64,000 nucleotides of DNA, from the NCBI GenBank assembly GCA_002412925.1, contig DHVZ01000024.1:4701-68700 (forward strand). The letters are read 5' to 3'. This DNA is from Anaerolineales bacterium UBA5195. Lineage in GTDB: Bacteria > Chloroflexota > Anaerolineae > Anaerolineales > Villigracilaceae. Shown here one piece after another: positions 51,540-59,796 of this stretch. A program made the translations under genes and the position numbers. The notes beneath the pieces were generated by a model, which was not told the DNA's origin, did not search any database, and saw only the letters and a list, made by a program, of their open reading frames with translations. Positions within the stretch are counted from its first letter, which is position 1; each line of letters starts with the position of its first letter.

Positions 51540-51920
51540 ATGGCTTTCTTTCTTGGAAAGCGCCCACAGGGCGACCTGATCCTGTACGAGGCCGCCCAAC
51601 CGCTCAAACGGTACAAGAGCTACACCTTCACCGGCGCGATCGGCCCCTTTCTCTCCCGCCTGGGCGCGAGTTACTACGCCCGCTGCGGACGAGATAACCC
51701 AGGGCTCACGACACCAGCCGACGCTGAACGCCTGGCGCGCGAGGACAATACAGGCGCCTGGCCCGCCATCCGCGAGCTGCTTGCAGCCGAAATGCTGCTG
51801 ATGCCCGAGGAATTGGAGGCCGCCCGTTTCGAGGTCGCTTGTGAATACGAGCCCGACACCATCCCACCCGTAGCGCAGAGTATTGAGTTGGAATCTCTCT
51901 CTCTGTGCGACACCCGCTAA
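51540..51920 (+). CDS. Hypothetical protein
   Basis: 126 aa. Begins MAFFLGKRPQGDLILYEAA; mid-region GAIGPFLSRLGASYYARCG; acidic C-terminus. CGGAGGA lies about ten bases upstream. No family recognised. First gene after element C. Confidence 0.6.
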   Translation: MAFFLGKRPQGDLILYEAAQPLKRYKSYTFTGAIGPFLSRLGASYYARCGRDNPGLTTPADAERLAREDNTGAWPAIRELLAAEMLLMPEELEAARFEVACEYEPDTIPPVAQSIELESLSLCDTR

Positions 51921-51935
51921 CAAGGAGAAAATTTC

Positions 51936-52964
51936 ATGCCAAGCTACAACGAATCCTATCGCAAGAAACAGGCGCAAATCATTCGTGCGCGTCAACTGGA
52001 GGGCTGGCTGGTGGCTGTCGATGACTACTGCGCAGATCAATTCCCGCTGCCAGTCGTGAACGGCATTGCCCGCGCTGGCAAGTACAGCGGCTACGAAACA
52101 GATGCCGGCGCCTTCAAGCGCTCGACTGCCGCCTCGACCTGGGAAATCCAGGCCAGCTGTCTGCCGCTTGTCCCGCTCGTCCCGCTGCGCCTGGCTTCCG
52201 TCCATGCGCGCGAAAACGGGCTGCTGGTCACCCTGCAAGATGGCGACCAGTTTTCCCTGGATGAAATCTGGAGCGCGGACATCAACGCCTACCAACTGCT
52301 GACGAAGGTCAACCAACGCCTCGCGAGCGATCACGCCTTGGGCGCGGTCGCCTGGGAACTGACCTGGGAAGAGGATTTCCTACAAAATCGCCCTCGCCTG
52401 ATGCGCCTGATGAACGACCATGTTTCCGTGGTTTGTTCGAGCGCAGCCTGGGATGCGGAGGGCAAGCAGCTGATCGCGGCCACATTGGTCTCGCCCGAAC
52501 AACAAAGCCTGCGAGCGATCACGGCCACCCTGGCGACCAACTCGAAAAAGGGCCTGACCCTGACGGCGGGCGGCCTCTCACATTACCTGAACAATGCGCG
52601 CCGGGGTTTCACTGCCGTTTCCGGCGGGCTATCGCAAGCTGGCGCAGAGGGGCATGTCCTGACGATCCTGCACCCGCTGACCGGTAACCCACAGGAGCAG
52701 ACTGCCGAGCATTTCTACGTCCTTGCCGCCAAAGGCCAGGAACTGCAAGCGGTCTTCAGCGAGCGCCTGGCGCTGGCTGTTCCCTGGCCAACCAGGCCGG
52801 AGTGGGCCGAATACCTGCTGACCGCAGGCCTGGAGCGAGAACTCCTGGTTCACCTGGAAACGAGCGGCCCGGATTTCTCTGCGGCGCTCTGTGTTCAGAA
52901 AGATTCGGACAGCTGGAAAGCCGTGCTCGAAGCCGGGCTGACCGCAGGCCGGATCAGTCTGTAA
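51936..52964 (+). CDS. Hypothetical protein
   Basis: 342 aa, AAGGAG upstream. Alpha/beta with no recognised motifs; no signal peptide or membrane helix. Cotranscribed with the preceding gene (15-base gap) and preceding the methyltransferase-helicase. Confidence 0.6.
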   Translation: MPSYNESYRKKQAQIIRARQLEGWLVAVDDYCADQFPLPVVNGIARAGKYSGYETDAGAFKRSTAASTWEIQASCLPLVPLVPLRLASVHARENGLLVTLQDGDQFSLDEIWSADINAYQLLTKVNQRLASDHALGAVAWELTWEEDFLQNRPRLMRLMNDHVSVVCSSAAWDAEGKQLIAATLVSPEQQSLRAITATLATNSKKGLTLTAGGLSHYLNNARRGFTAVSGGLSQAGAEGHVLTILHPLTGNPQEQTAEHFYVLAAKGQELQAVFSERLALAVPWPTRPEWAEYLLTAGLERELLVHLETSGPDFSAALCVQKDSDSWKAVLEAGLTAGRISL

Positions 52965-52986
52965 CCATCACATTCATACCCACCAG

Positions 52987-53013
52987 GAGCGGCGTTTTCC
53001 ACGTCGCTCTTTT
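52987..53013 (+). terminator. Weak terminator-like hairpin
   Basis: GAGCGGCG, 7-base loop, CGTCGCTC (one G-U), then TTTT. It lies just before the methyltransferase-helicase gene and could partially separate the two. Confidence 0.5.
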
Positions 53014-53035
53014 GATTCACGCACAAGGAGAAAGT

Positions 53036-56000
53036 ATGGCACGCCTGGAAGCTCAATCGAAATTACTCTACTACCCCACCCCGAATTCGGTGGTGGAACT
53101 ACTCGCCACCTGGTTCAAAACCACCCAGCCGGTGCGTTTGGCTGATCCCTGCTGCGGTACGGGCGAAGCCCTGCGGCGTTTTGCCAATGGGTTGGGACTA
53201 CAGCACAAAATTGAACTCTGGGGCGCAGAACTCTCGTACAGCCGCGCCGCGGAAGCCGCGCTGACCCTGGATCGCGTCCTGCCCGCTTCGTTCTACAGCC
53301 TGACGCCCTCCAAATGGAGTCCGGCCAGTGTTGGGTTGGTCTTCAACAACCCTCCATATGATTGGTCTGAGACCTACGCCCGCGACCCGAAGGGGACACC
53401 GCACCGCGTCCGTCACGAGCTGCTCTTTGTCGAGCAGTCCACCCGGAAGCTGGTTCCCGGTGGCCACCAGGTCATCATCCTCCCGCGCGCTATCCTGGGC
53501 GATGTGAGCCTGGTGGGAGCACATGCCAGAGAACACTTTGCCCGGCAGGTTCTGGGCTGGTACGAACAGGTCAAGGTCTGCCGCTTCCCGGATGGCGAAT
53601 ACGAACGCTTCAAGCAGGTGGTCGTGCTGGCCACCGGCAAACGCGCCCAGTATGCTCCAGCCAGCAAGGAAGCGATCGAGGCGATCTGCTGCCTGGCAGA
53701 CAGCGCGCACGAGATCCCGGTGCTGACTGGTGGGAACGGGGAGTACAGTATTCCGGTTTCCCCGGAAAAAGCCCGCTTCACGTACACACCCCTCGAACCA
53801 GCCCAGTTGACGCAAGCCGCCAACCACTGCACCCCGGTGGGTTCGGATGAGTACGGACGCGCCACCTATGTCCGCCCGCTGGGCGCGCCTTTTGCGCCCG
53901 CCATGCCGCTTTCAGTCGGGCATGTGACGATGTTGATCACCGGACAGGAAACTGGCGTCCTGGAAGTCGAGCAAGCTGGTCAGCCCGCGTTGGTCAAGGG
54001 CATGAGCCGCAAGGAGACCCTGCACAAGGAGCGCGACAACGTTGACGAAAAGGGCAAGCTGACCTCGGTCAACGTGGTCGAGAAGGAAAGGCACGTTGCC
54101 ACCCTGACGATTGCGAAAGCGAAGGGGGAACTGGAGCTGCTGGCCGATATGCAATCGGTTGGCGCTTTCATCAGTACCCATGCCACCGCGATCACGGATG
54201 CGATCCTGACCAAGAACCACCCGCTCTATGATTTCCAGCCCACTGCCCGCGAATGGGCCGTGACCGGCAAATCGGCGCTCGGCCTGCCTCCCCTTCCGGG
54301 GCGCAGCGAGCGTGGATTGTTCACCGTTCAGCGGCATTTCGCCATCGGCGCAACACGCGTCATGCGCAAGCACGGCGCAGCCATTCTCAATCTTGACATG
54401 GGAACGGGCAAAACCGCCATAAGTATCAGTTCGCTCGAACTCCTGGACAAATGGCCTGCCGTGATCATGGTTCCGGGTCACATGCTCTGGAAGTGGAAAC
54501 GCGATCTGGAGCGCGCCTCGGACCCGGCAGCGCCGATCACGGCGCGCGTCATCACCCGTCCGGTTCTTTCGGAGCCGGGTCGTTGGCCCGCCACAAAAAG
54601 TGCCATCGAAGCTAAAGGTGGAATGATCACAAGTATCCTGCGCTGGCAGGTTGACCCGCTGACCCCTGGAGATCCCGGAGGCCGTATGCGAGTCAAAATC
54701 GCCTGCAGCCCGGATAAAGCCACTTCCATCGCGGCCTTATTCACCCAGTACAGCTTCAAGGATGAGGGCAAGGTCAGCAAACCGGCGATCCAGTTGACTG
54801 CCAGCGGGCTGACCGTGGAAGCAATTGATCGCGACGAGTACACCCTGTTCGACTTTGTGAACGACTACAAAGCCGGGAAACTGGGACGCAAGGCAGCCGC
54901 GATCATCGCCTTCGACCCCGCCAAGTACGATGCGGGTGCTGAGGAGCAACCGGCAGTGCAATATCACCTTCGGAGGGTCTTCAACGAGAACAGCGGCGAA
55001 TGGGAACACCCCCGCTTGGCTTGCTGCCCAACCTGTGGGCACGGCTACTCGCCCGCGCATGTCCCACACTTTTGCACCAACGAGATCACCGAGAAAGTAA
55101 TCATTGACGGTGAAACCCAGGAGCGCACGCGCCTTTGCAACACGCCGCTTTTTCAGATGTCCCGCTGGCGACGGGTGGGCCTGGCGCGCCTGGTGCAAAA
55201 AAAATTCCATGGCTTCTTTAGCGCCTACGTTTGTGACGAAATTCACAAAGCCCAAAATGGACGCTCAGATGTTGGGACCGCCGACCAGCGTCTGCTCTCG
55301 GCCACGCGCTACAGCCTGGCCCTGACTGGCACCCTCTTTGGCGGGGTCGCGAGCAGTTTGTTCTACCTGCTCTACCGCCGTGTGCCGGAACTGCGCCGCC
55401 TGTATGCCTTTTCGGACGTGACCCGCTGGGTCGATCACTACGGTCTCTGGGAACGCTCTTGGGATCAAAGCAAGCCGACCGAAGGCGACTACGGAGCCTC
55501 GACCAACATCCGCCGCTGGAATGTGCGCGCCCGGGAACTGCCCGGGATTGCGCCCGCGGTCATCCGCTACCTGCTCCCGATCACGCTCTTTGGCAACATC
55601 ACCGACCTGGGCTACGAACTGCCGCCCGTCAACGAAGTCGTGGAAACGCTGGAGATGACCGGCAAGCAGGCTGAGCAGTACAAGCTGGTTGAGCGTGTGG
55701 TGCTCTCCGAAGCGCTGAGCATTTTGCGCGAGTTTGGGGAGGTCGGCGGTCTTTCGGCCTGGTTTTCGGCCTGCCGCTTCCGGCCAGCTTCAGCTTTCCG
55801 GCCCGAAGTTGTCCATTACGATGGGGCCAAAGGAGGCAGCTACCACTTCGACCTGCCCGCGGTGACCACGGCCAGCCAACCCTGGCTACCCAAGGAAACC
55901 AGGCTGGCAGAGATCATCCGCGAGAACCTGGCGCAGGGGCGCAAGACGCTGGTCTTCGTCGAGCAATCCGGCACCCGGGACATTCGGGACCGGTTAGCCA

Positions 56001-56677
56001 GCGCCCTGGAGAACCTGGTGACTGAAGAAGCGCACCTGGTGAACGGTCGCCCGCTCTGGGTGACTGAGAAACCGCGGGTCGGCATCCTCTCGGCCAACGA
56101 TATGTCCCCGGCCAAACGCGAAGCCTGGATCAGACTCAATGCGCCGCAGATGGATGTCCTCATCGTGAATCCGAAGCTGATCGAGACCGGGTTGGACCTG
56201 GTCATGTTCTCCAGCATCGTCTTCTACGAGACCACCGTTTCCCTGAGCGTGCTTTGGCAGGCCATGAGAAGAGTGTGGCGCCTTGGTCAGCAATGCGAAG
56301 TTTTCGTCACTTTCCTGGCGTATGCCAACACCGTGGAAGAAGAAATTCTGCGGCGCATGGGCCAGAAAAAGAAGGCTGCGCAGCTATTGTACGGGAAGGA
56401 AGCCTCGGGAGTCCTGGTTGAAACTGACTCGGACGATGTCCAACGCGAGCTTATTCAGGCGGCCATCGAAGGCCGCGCGTTCCGCTCGGCGGGTGCGTTG
56501 GTGGAGAGCCTGTTCTCGGATGGCACCGAAAAGAAGGTGCTGGTTTCCCTGGAACCCACTGGAAGCCTGATAGCTGCCAGCCCGACGCTACTTGTCCTTA
56601 AGGGTGAGGCCATGCAGATGACATTGTTTGGTGAGCTGGTTTCTGCGCAAGTGGGAGGCCGGCGCAGGAGGAGGTAG
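53036..56677 (+). CDS. DNA methyltransferase fused to SNF2-like helicase
   Basis: 1213 aa from MARLEAQSKL (AAGGAG upstream); the longer frame from 52802 overlaps the previous gene. N-terminal N6-adenine methyltransferase-like domain (DUF6094 type) with SAM loop ADPCCGTGEA (about 34-43) and catalytic NPPY (about 104-107). A zinc ribbon (CCPTCGHG..., about 662) splits a superfamily 2 helicase: Walker A MGTGKTAIS (about 453-461), DEIHK (about 733-737), ALTGTLFGG, and motif VI MRRVWRLGQ (about 1075). It could modify and remodel element DNA, like phage strawberry-notch-type or anti-restriction proteins. Both halves look intact. Confidence 0.8.
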   Translation: MARLEAQSKLLYYPTPNSVVELLATWFKTTQPVRLADPCCGTGEALRRFANGLGLQHKIELWGAELSYSRAAEAALTLDRVLPASFYSLTPSKWSPASVGLVFNNPPYDWSETYARDPKGTPHRVRHELLFVEQSTRKLVPGGHQVIILPRAILGDVSLVGAHAREHFARQVLGWYEQVKVCRFPDGEYERFKQVVVLATGKRAQYAPASKEAIEAICCLADSAHEIPVLTGGNGEYSIPVSPEKARFTYTPLEPAQLTQAANHCTPVGSDEYGRATYVRPLGAPFAPAMPLSVGHVTMLITGQETGVLEVEQAGQPALVKGMSRKETLHKERDNVDEKGKLTSVNVVEKERHVATLTIAKAKGELELLADMQSVGAFISTHATAITDAILTKNHPLYDFQPTAREWAVTGKSALGLPPLPGRSERGLFTVQRHFAIGATRVMRKHGAAILNLDMGTGKTAISISSLELLDKWPAVIMVPGHMLWKWKRDLERASDPAAPITARVITRPVLSEPGRWPATKSAIEAKGGMITSILRWQVDPLTPGDPGGRMRVKIACSPDKATSIAALFTQYSFKDEGKVSKPAIQLTASGLTVEAIDRDEYTLFDFVNDYKAGKLGRKAAAIIAFDPAKYDAGAEEQPAVQYHLRRVFNENSGEWEHPRLACCPTCGHGYSPAHVPHFCTNEITEKVIIDGETQERTRLCNTPLFQMSRWRRVGLARLVQKKFHGFFSAYVCDEIHKAQNGRSDVGTADQRLLSATRYSLALTGTLFGGVASSLFYLLYRRVPELRRLYAFSDVTRWVDHYGLWERSWDQSKPTEGDYGASTNIRRWNVRARELPGIAPAVIRYLLPITLFGNITDLGYELPPVNEVVETLEMTGKQAEQYKLVERVVLSEALSILREFGEVGGLSAWFSACRFRPASAFRPEVVHYDGAKGGSYHFDLPAVTTASQPWLPKETRLAEIIRENLAQGRKTLVFVEQSGTRDIRDRLASALENLVTEEAHLVNGRPLWVTEKPRVGILSANDMSPAKREAWIRLNAPQMDVLIVNPKLIETGLDLVMFSSIVFYETTVSLSVLWQAMRRVWRLGQQCEVFVTFLAYANTVEEEILRRMGQKKKAAQLLYGKEASGVLVETDSDDVQRELIQAAIEGRAFRSAGALVESLFSDGTEKKVLVSLEPTGSLIAASPTLLVLKGEAMQMTLFGELVSAQVGGRRRRR

Positions 56678-56681
56678 CAAG

Positions 56682-56715
56682 AAAAACAGCGGGGTCATGT
56701 GACCTCGCTGTTTTT
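56682..56715 (+). terminator. Intrinsic terminator of the core operon
   Basis: AAAAACAGCG-G-GGTCA/TGACC-T-CGCTGTTTTT. Possibly bidirectional, as the 5' side is A-rich. It ends the plus-strand gene block. Confidence 0.9.
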
Positions 56716-56822
56716 GATTCGGGAAGAACTTGGGCGCGCATCAATGTATTAGAAATGGCTTGACAAACTTATTATTGATGCGACACCCTTTGGACATATC
56801 ATTTTGGTAGTTTGAAATGTCT

Positions 56823-57608
56823 TTAGTTTTTGGCATCCAACACCTCCAGCATTTCTAGATAGACTGGATGCCAGACATCGAGTAATTCTAAAAGTGCCAA
56901 GCAAATCTCATCGGTTTCTGCTTTCATTTCTTCCCGCTTTTTGTTACGCTCAGACATAAAGTGTGCATTGGCAACCTGTTGATTGGGTAAATGGCCTTTG
57001 TATAAACCAATTTCCTTGGCTTCTTTTAAAAAACGATATCCATTTAACTGGTCAACAAACTCTAGGTCCGGGCGCTCGCTGCGATGGACGTAATGATGCC
57101 TCTCTTCGCGATATTTTTCTATCACGTTGCTGAAGCCAAGCAACGGAATATATACCCCTTTTTCTTTCGTCTGTGGGTGTTGGAGTATGCTTTTATTGTT
57201 GCAATTTCTGGAAAGTCTGCCTATTTTGAGTAAGAAATTAGTGACAATTAACGCGGTGTCATAGATACCTGTTGCAATGACACGGTAGTTAGCATAGTGA
57301 TATACGAACCATTCCTGTGCAGTTACACCATGGTTAGCCATGCCTTTGAAACTAGGGTTGCTGACTATAAAAAATGGGATGTCATATAACCGTTTGACAG
57401 CTTCGTACATTGAGGCAGAGTAAAAAAATACGTCGACATGATATTGTTGCGAAGGGCTTAGAATGAATTCTTGATTAGCTGCATCTGCTTCCTTTTTTGC
57501 CTCTATCATGGGCAGAAGGGATTTTTCGATGAGTCCGCGGAAATAGGGATGTTTTACAAATTCATTGAATTTATCCATCGCCGATTTTGATTGAATGGCA
57601 ACTGTCAT
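56823..57608 (-). CDS. HEPN-like protein (Cthe_2314 type)
   Basis: 261 aa from MTVAIQSKSAM (purine-rich GGAAAG upstream). A helical protein with RHHYVH, an R-x4-H motif as in HEPN RNases, inside EKYREERHHYVHRSERPD. HEPN proteins are toxins or effector RNases in many defence systems. It lies 46 bases behind VapC on the same strand, so probably the third gene of that operon. Assignment to HEPN is by motif and helical pattern only. Confidence 0.6.
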   Translation of the reverse strand: MTVAIQSKSAMDKFNEFVKHPYFRGLIEKSLLPMIEAKKEADAANQEFILSPSQQYHVDVFFYSASMYEAVKRLYDIPFFIVSNPSFKGMANHGVTAQEWFVYHYANYRVIATGIYDTALIVTNFLLKIGRLSRNCNNKSILQHPQTKEKGVYIPLLGFSNVIEKYREERHHYVHRSERPDLEFVDQLNGYRFLKEAKEIGLYKGHLPNQQVANAHFMSERNKKREEMKAETDEICLALLELLDVWHPVYLEMLEVLDAKN

Positions 57609-57654
57609 TTTGTCTTTCCTTGTCTTTAGGTCGAATACAACCCAAAATCGTCGG

Positions 57655-58032
57655 CTATTTTTGTTTCTTGATGAACTCCACACCTTCCAATCCGGCAAAA
57701 TGGACATCCTGCGTCCAAAGTATGGCGTTGAAGGTACGAGCGGTGGAATAAATCATACTATCTGCCAGCGCCAGTTTGTGCTCGATGGAGAGTTGCGCTG
57801 CCAGCAGCGCAATTTCTTCGTTGATTTCAACGATTTTCCCCCGATACAAGCGGCTGATGCCTTCAAAGGCTGCCGTCTTGCCGCGTTGTTGTTGCAGACG
57901 CTTGAAAACCTCGTACAGGCAAACGACAGGAACCAGTAAATGCGCTTCGTCCTGAATGGCTGACGCAAAGAAATCGGCGTTGGGGGTGTTGGCGAAATAT
58001 TCCAGCCAACCGGATGAATCGACGATATTCAT
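57655..58032 (-). CDS. vapC: PIN-domain toxin VapC-like
   Basis: 125-aa PIN endoribonuclease. Acidic residues are in place: IVDSSGWLEYF (Asp5), LYEVF (Glu), LADSMIYSTA and TQDVHF. It overlaps the antitoxin gene by four bases and should cleave tRNA or other RNA when freed. Confidence 0.88.
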   Translation of the reverse strand: MNIVDSSGWLEYFANTPNADFFASAIQDEAHLLVPVVCLYEVFKRLQQQRGKTAAFEGISRLYRGKIVEINEEIALLAAQLSIEHKLALADSMIYSTARTFNAILWTQDVHFAGLEGVEFIKKQK

Positions 58033-58241
58033 CGTACTTCATCATCTTCTTCGCGCTGGACATCCGTATCCAGCCCGGGGAACATGCCGCGTGCCTGCTC
58101 AATGGGCGGGACAAACACCAACCGCAAGGTTTTCTCGAAGGGGATAAAAACGGCTTTGTAGCCAGGTTTGACAGCATACTTTTCCCGAATCTTGATTGGG
58201 ATGACGATTTGATACTTGGATGAGATGGTAACGGCTTCCAT
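58029..58241 (-). CDS. vapB: AbrB/MazE-type antitoxin VapB-like
   Basis: 70 aa. The swapped-hairpin AbrB start TISSKYQIVIPIKIREK binds DNA, and the acidic tail would cover VapC. AAGGAAG precedes the ATG. Autoregulation of the promoter at 58278-58306 is expected for such pairs. Confidence 0.88.
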   Translation of the reverse strand: MEAVTISSKYQIVIPIKIREKYAVKPGYKAVFIPFEKTLRLVFVPPIEQARGMFPGLDTDVQREEDDEVR

Positions 58242-58277
58242 TTTTACACTTCCTTATCGAACGGTTTTGGTAATAAA

Positions 58278-58306
58278 ATTATAGCACGTCCACAATCTTA
58301 CTTCAA
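58278..58306 (-). promoter_or_regulatory. Promoter of the vapBC operon
   Basis: On the minus strand TTGAAG, 17 bases, TATAAT. The -35 hexamer is supplied by the decayed end of a small gene copy (58302-58390). Confidence 0.7.
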
Positions 58307-58390
58307 CCTCATCCACCCCATGCTCTGACACGATGCACAGCCTCGACATTCCCTTCCATCTCAGACCCCATCACCATCTTCCCGCGCTGG
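58302..58390 (-). pseudogene. Decayed copy of the 53-aa gene at 63717-63878
   Basis: GKMVMG...E matches in one frame and the terminal WMRLK-like bases in another, so it is frameshifted and lacks its 5' half. Together with the intact gene it flanks the 5.3 kb block carrying the glycosylase and NACHT/WD40 genes as direct repeats. Confidence 0.65.
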
Positions 58391-58435
58391 ACACATTTAT
58401 ACAGGCACCGGATAGGCTTAGTTTGGGAAGCAAGC

Positions 58436-58915
58436 CTATGTGTTCTTCAGCGCAGCCCAGGCCGCCAGTTTTTTCTCGAAGGCCATCGCGGCAGCGGGAC
58501 TGGTGGAGGGTAGGACCAGTTTGCGCAGCCCTGAGGTATCGACTGTCACCCAACGCTCAAACCACCCGGCGGACTTTTTTCCGTTAAAGGCAATCGCTTT
58601 CAGTTCCGGCATGGACGCCAGCAGTGCGCCAAAATCATTGGGAACGGCGTTCCTGATGGCGCTGTCAAGACTGCCGATTCTTTCACAAGAATGGAGCACA
58701 TCCCAGAGTGCAATCTGATTCTCTTGCAGGCGTGCAATCCGTTCGGCATACGGCGCTGAAAACGAAATGCCAAAGAGTTCATCCATGATGCGCCAAAACT
58801 GGTTGCGCGGATTGGCGTAATATTCCTGCCGGGCAAGAGATTCTTCGCCAGGCATGGTTCCCAGGATCAGGATGCGGGCATTGGGGGAAGTAACCGGATA
58901 AAAAGATTGTTTCAT
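58436..58915 (-). CDS. DNA-deoxyinosine / G:T-U mismatch glycosylase (MUG-like)
   Basis: 159 aa from MKQSFYPVTS. ARILILGTMPGEESL, EYYANPRNQFWRIM and FNGKKSAGWFER, with the C-terminal LPSTSPA, are the uracil-DNA glycosylase superfamily motifs of the deoxyinosine/mismatch branch. It removes deaminated bases. The start was moved inward from 59035, which overlaps the preceding gene. It is 76 bases downstream of the membrane protein on the same strand. Confidence 0.85.
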   Translation of the reverse strand: MKQSFYPVTSPNARILILGTMPGEESLARQEYYANPRNQFWRIMDELFGISFSAPYAERIARLQENQIALWDVLHSCERIGSLDSAIRNAVPNDFGALLASMPELKAIAFNGKKSAGWFERWVTVDTSGLRKLVLPSTSPAAAMAFEKKLAAWAALKNT

Positions 58916-58991
58916 GTGAGTTTTTAGATTCCAGTTAGCGAGCATAAAAATAAGATATTCACAGGACTCAAATTGAATAAGAACGAGCGAC

Positions 58992-59750
58992 TCATTTGCG
59001 AGCCGAGTTTTGGAACCAGGGATGGATTTCCCCATTCATGGAAATATGTCCTTGTGAAATTTTCCCTTTGAATTTCATGTTGGCATAGATACATTGTGCG
59101 ATATAAGCGCTACCCAAAACAAAAATGCTGGTAATGATTAGGCGAAAAACAGGTACAGCGCCTGCCATCAAAGAGATAATCAAAAGAATGAAAATAGCAG
59201 TAAGCGCCAAACTGTTCATTAAGCTGACAAATAACTGGGGCATGCCGAGGGGCCACATCCACCAAAAGATTTTTTCAATTTTTCCCAGTAAGGTCGGGCG
59301 TAGTTGAAGCGGACTGACATCCACACGAATATGGCTATATGGGCTGCTTAGAAAAAATATTTGGGACTGCGCTTCTGGAAAGTTTTTAAACAAGCTTTCT
59401 TTGACAGAGTTGATCGCCATCGTGAAATATGCCAATTCAGCATCTTTGTAGATGAGAAAATCCTGGGTAATAACGCCAAATAAAATGAGCAGAACCAGCA
59501 AAGCGGAAATTGTCCACGATAGATTCCCTTGAGAAAGGTTGCTGATTTGCATCAGTACGATAATTGCCCCGGTAAGGGTGGTCAGCAGGGTTACATAAAA
59601 ATTAAAAATCGAGTTGATGGAGTTTTCTGTGTGGGTATATAAATTGAGTAGGCCGTCATATTCTTTCAATAAGGCGGCTGAAAGCGAAATTTCGCTGAGT
59701 TCTGGAGAGTTATCCTGTTTTGGCGCGAGGATGTTCTTTTTCACAGCCAT
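58992..59750 (-). CDS. Four-helix membrane protein, candidate effector
   Basis: 252 aa. A soluble N-terminal stretch of about 50 residues is followed by a helix pair (about 50-68 and 77-100), a cytoplasmic loop, and a second pair (about 175-198 and 205-225). GAAAGGA precedes the ATG, 46 bases after the WD40 gene. No family recognised; membrane-disrupting effector is a guess from operon context. Confidence 0.6.
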   Translation of the reverse strand: MAVKKNILAPKQDNSPELSEISLSAALLKEYDGLLNLYTHTENSINSIFNFYVTLLTTLTGAIIVLMQISNLSQGNLSWTISALLVLLILFGVITQDFLIYKDAELAYFTMAINSVKESLFKNFPEAQSQIFFLSSPYSHIRVDVSPLQLRPTLLGKIEKIFWWMWPLGMPQLFVSLMNSLALTAIFILLIISLMAGAVPVFRLIITSIFVLGSAYIAQCIYANMKFKGKISQGHISMNGEIHPWFQNSARK

Positions 59751-59796
59751 CGTTTTTCCTTTCTACTTTCCTATCTCTCGAAACTCCACTGTCATA

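Noticed and set aside
52802..53035. 78-codon upstream extension of the methyltransferase-helicase
   Set aside because: Overlaps the preceding gene out of frame; AAGGAG precedes ATG 53036.
57609..57707. N-terminal extension of the HEPN-like protein
   Set aside because: Overlaps vapC and gives an unlikely basic leader; internal ATG has a better signal.
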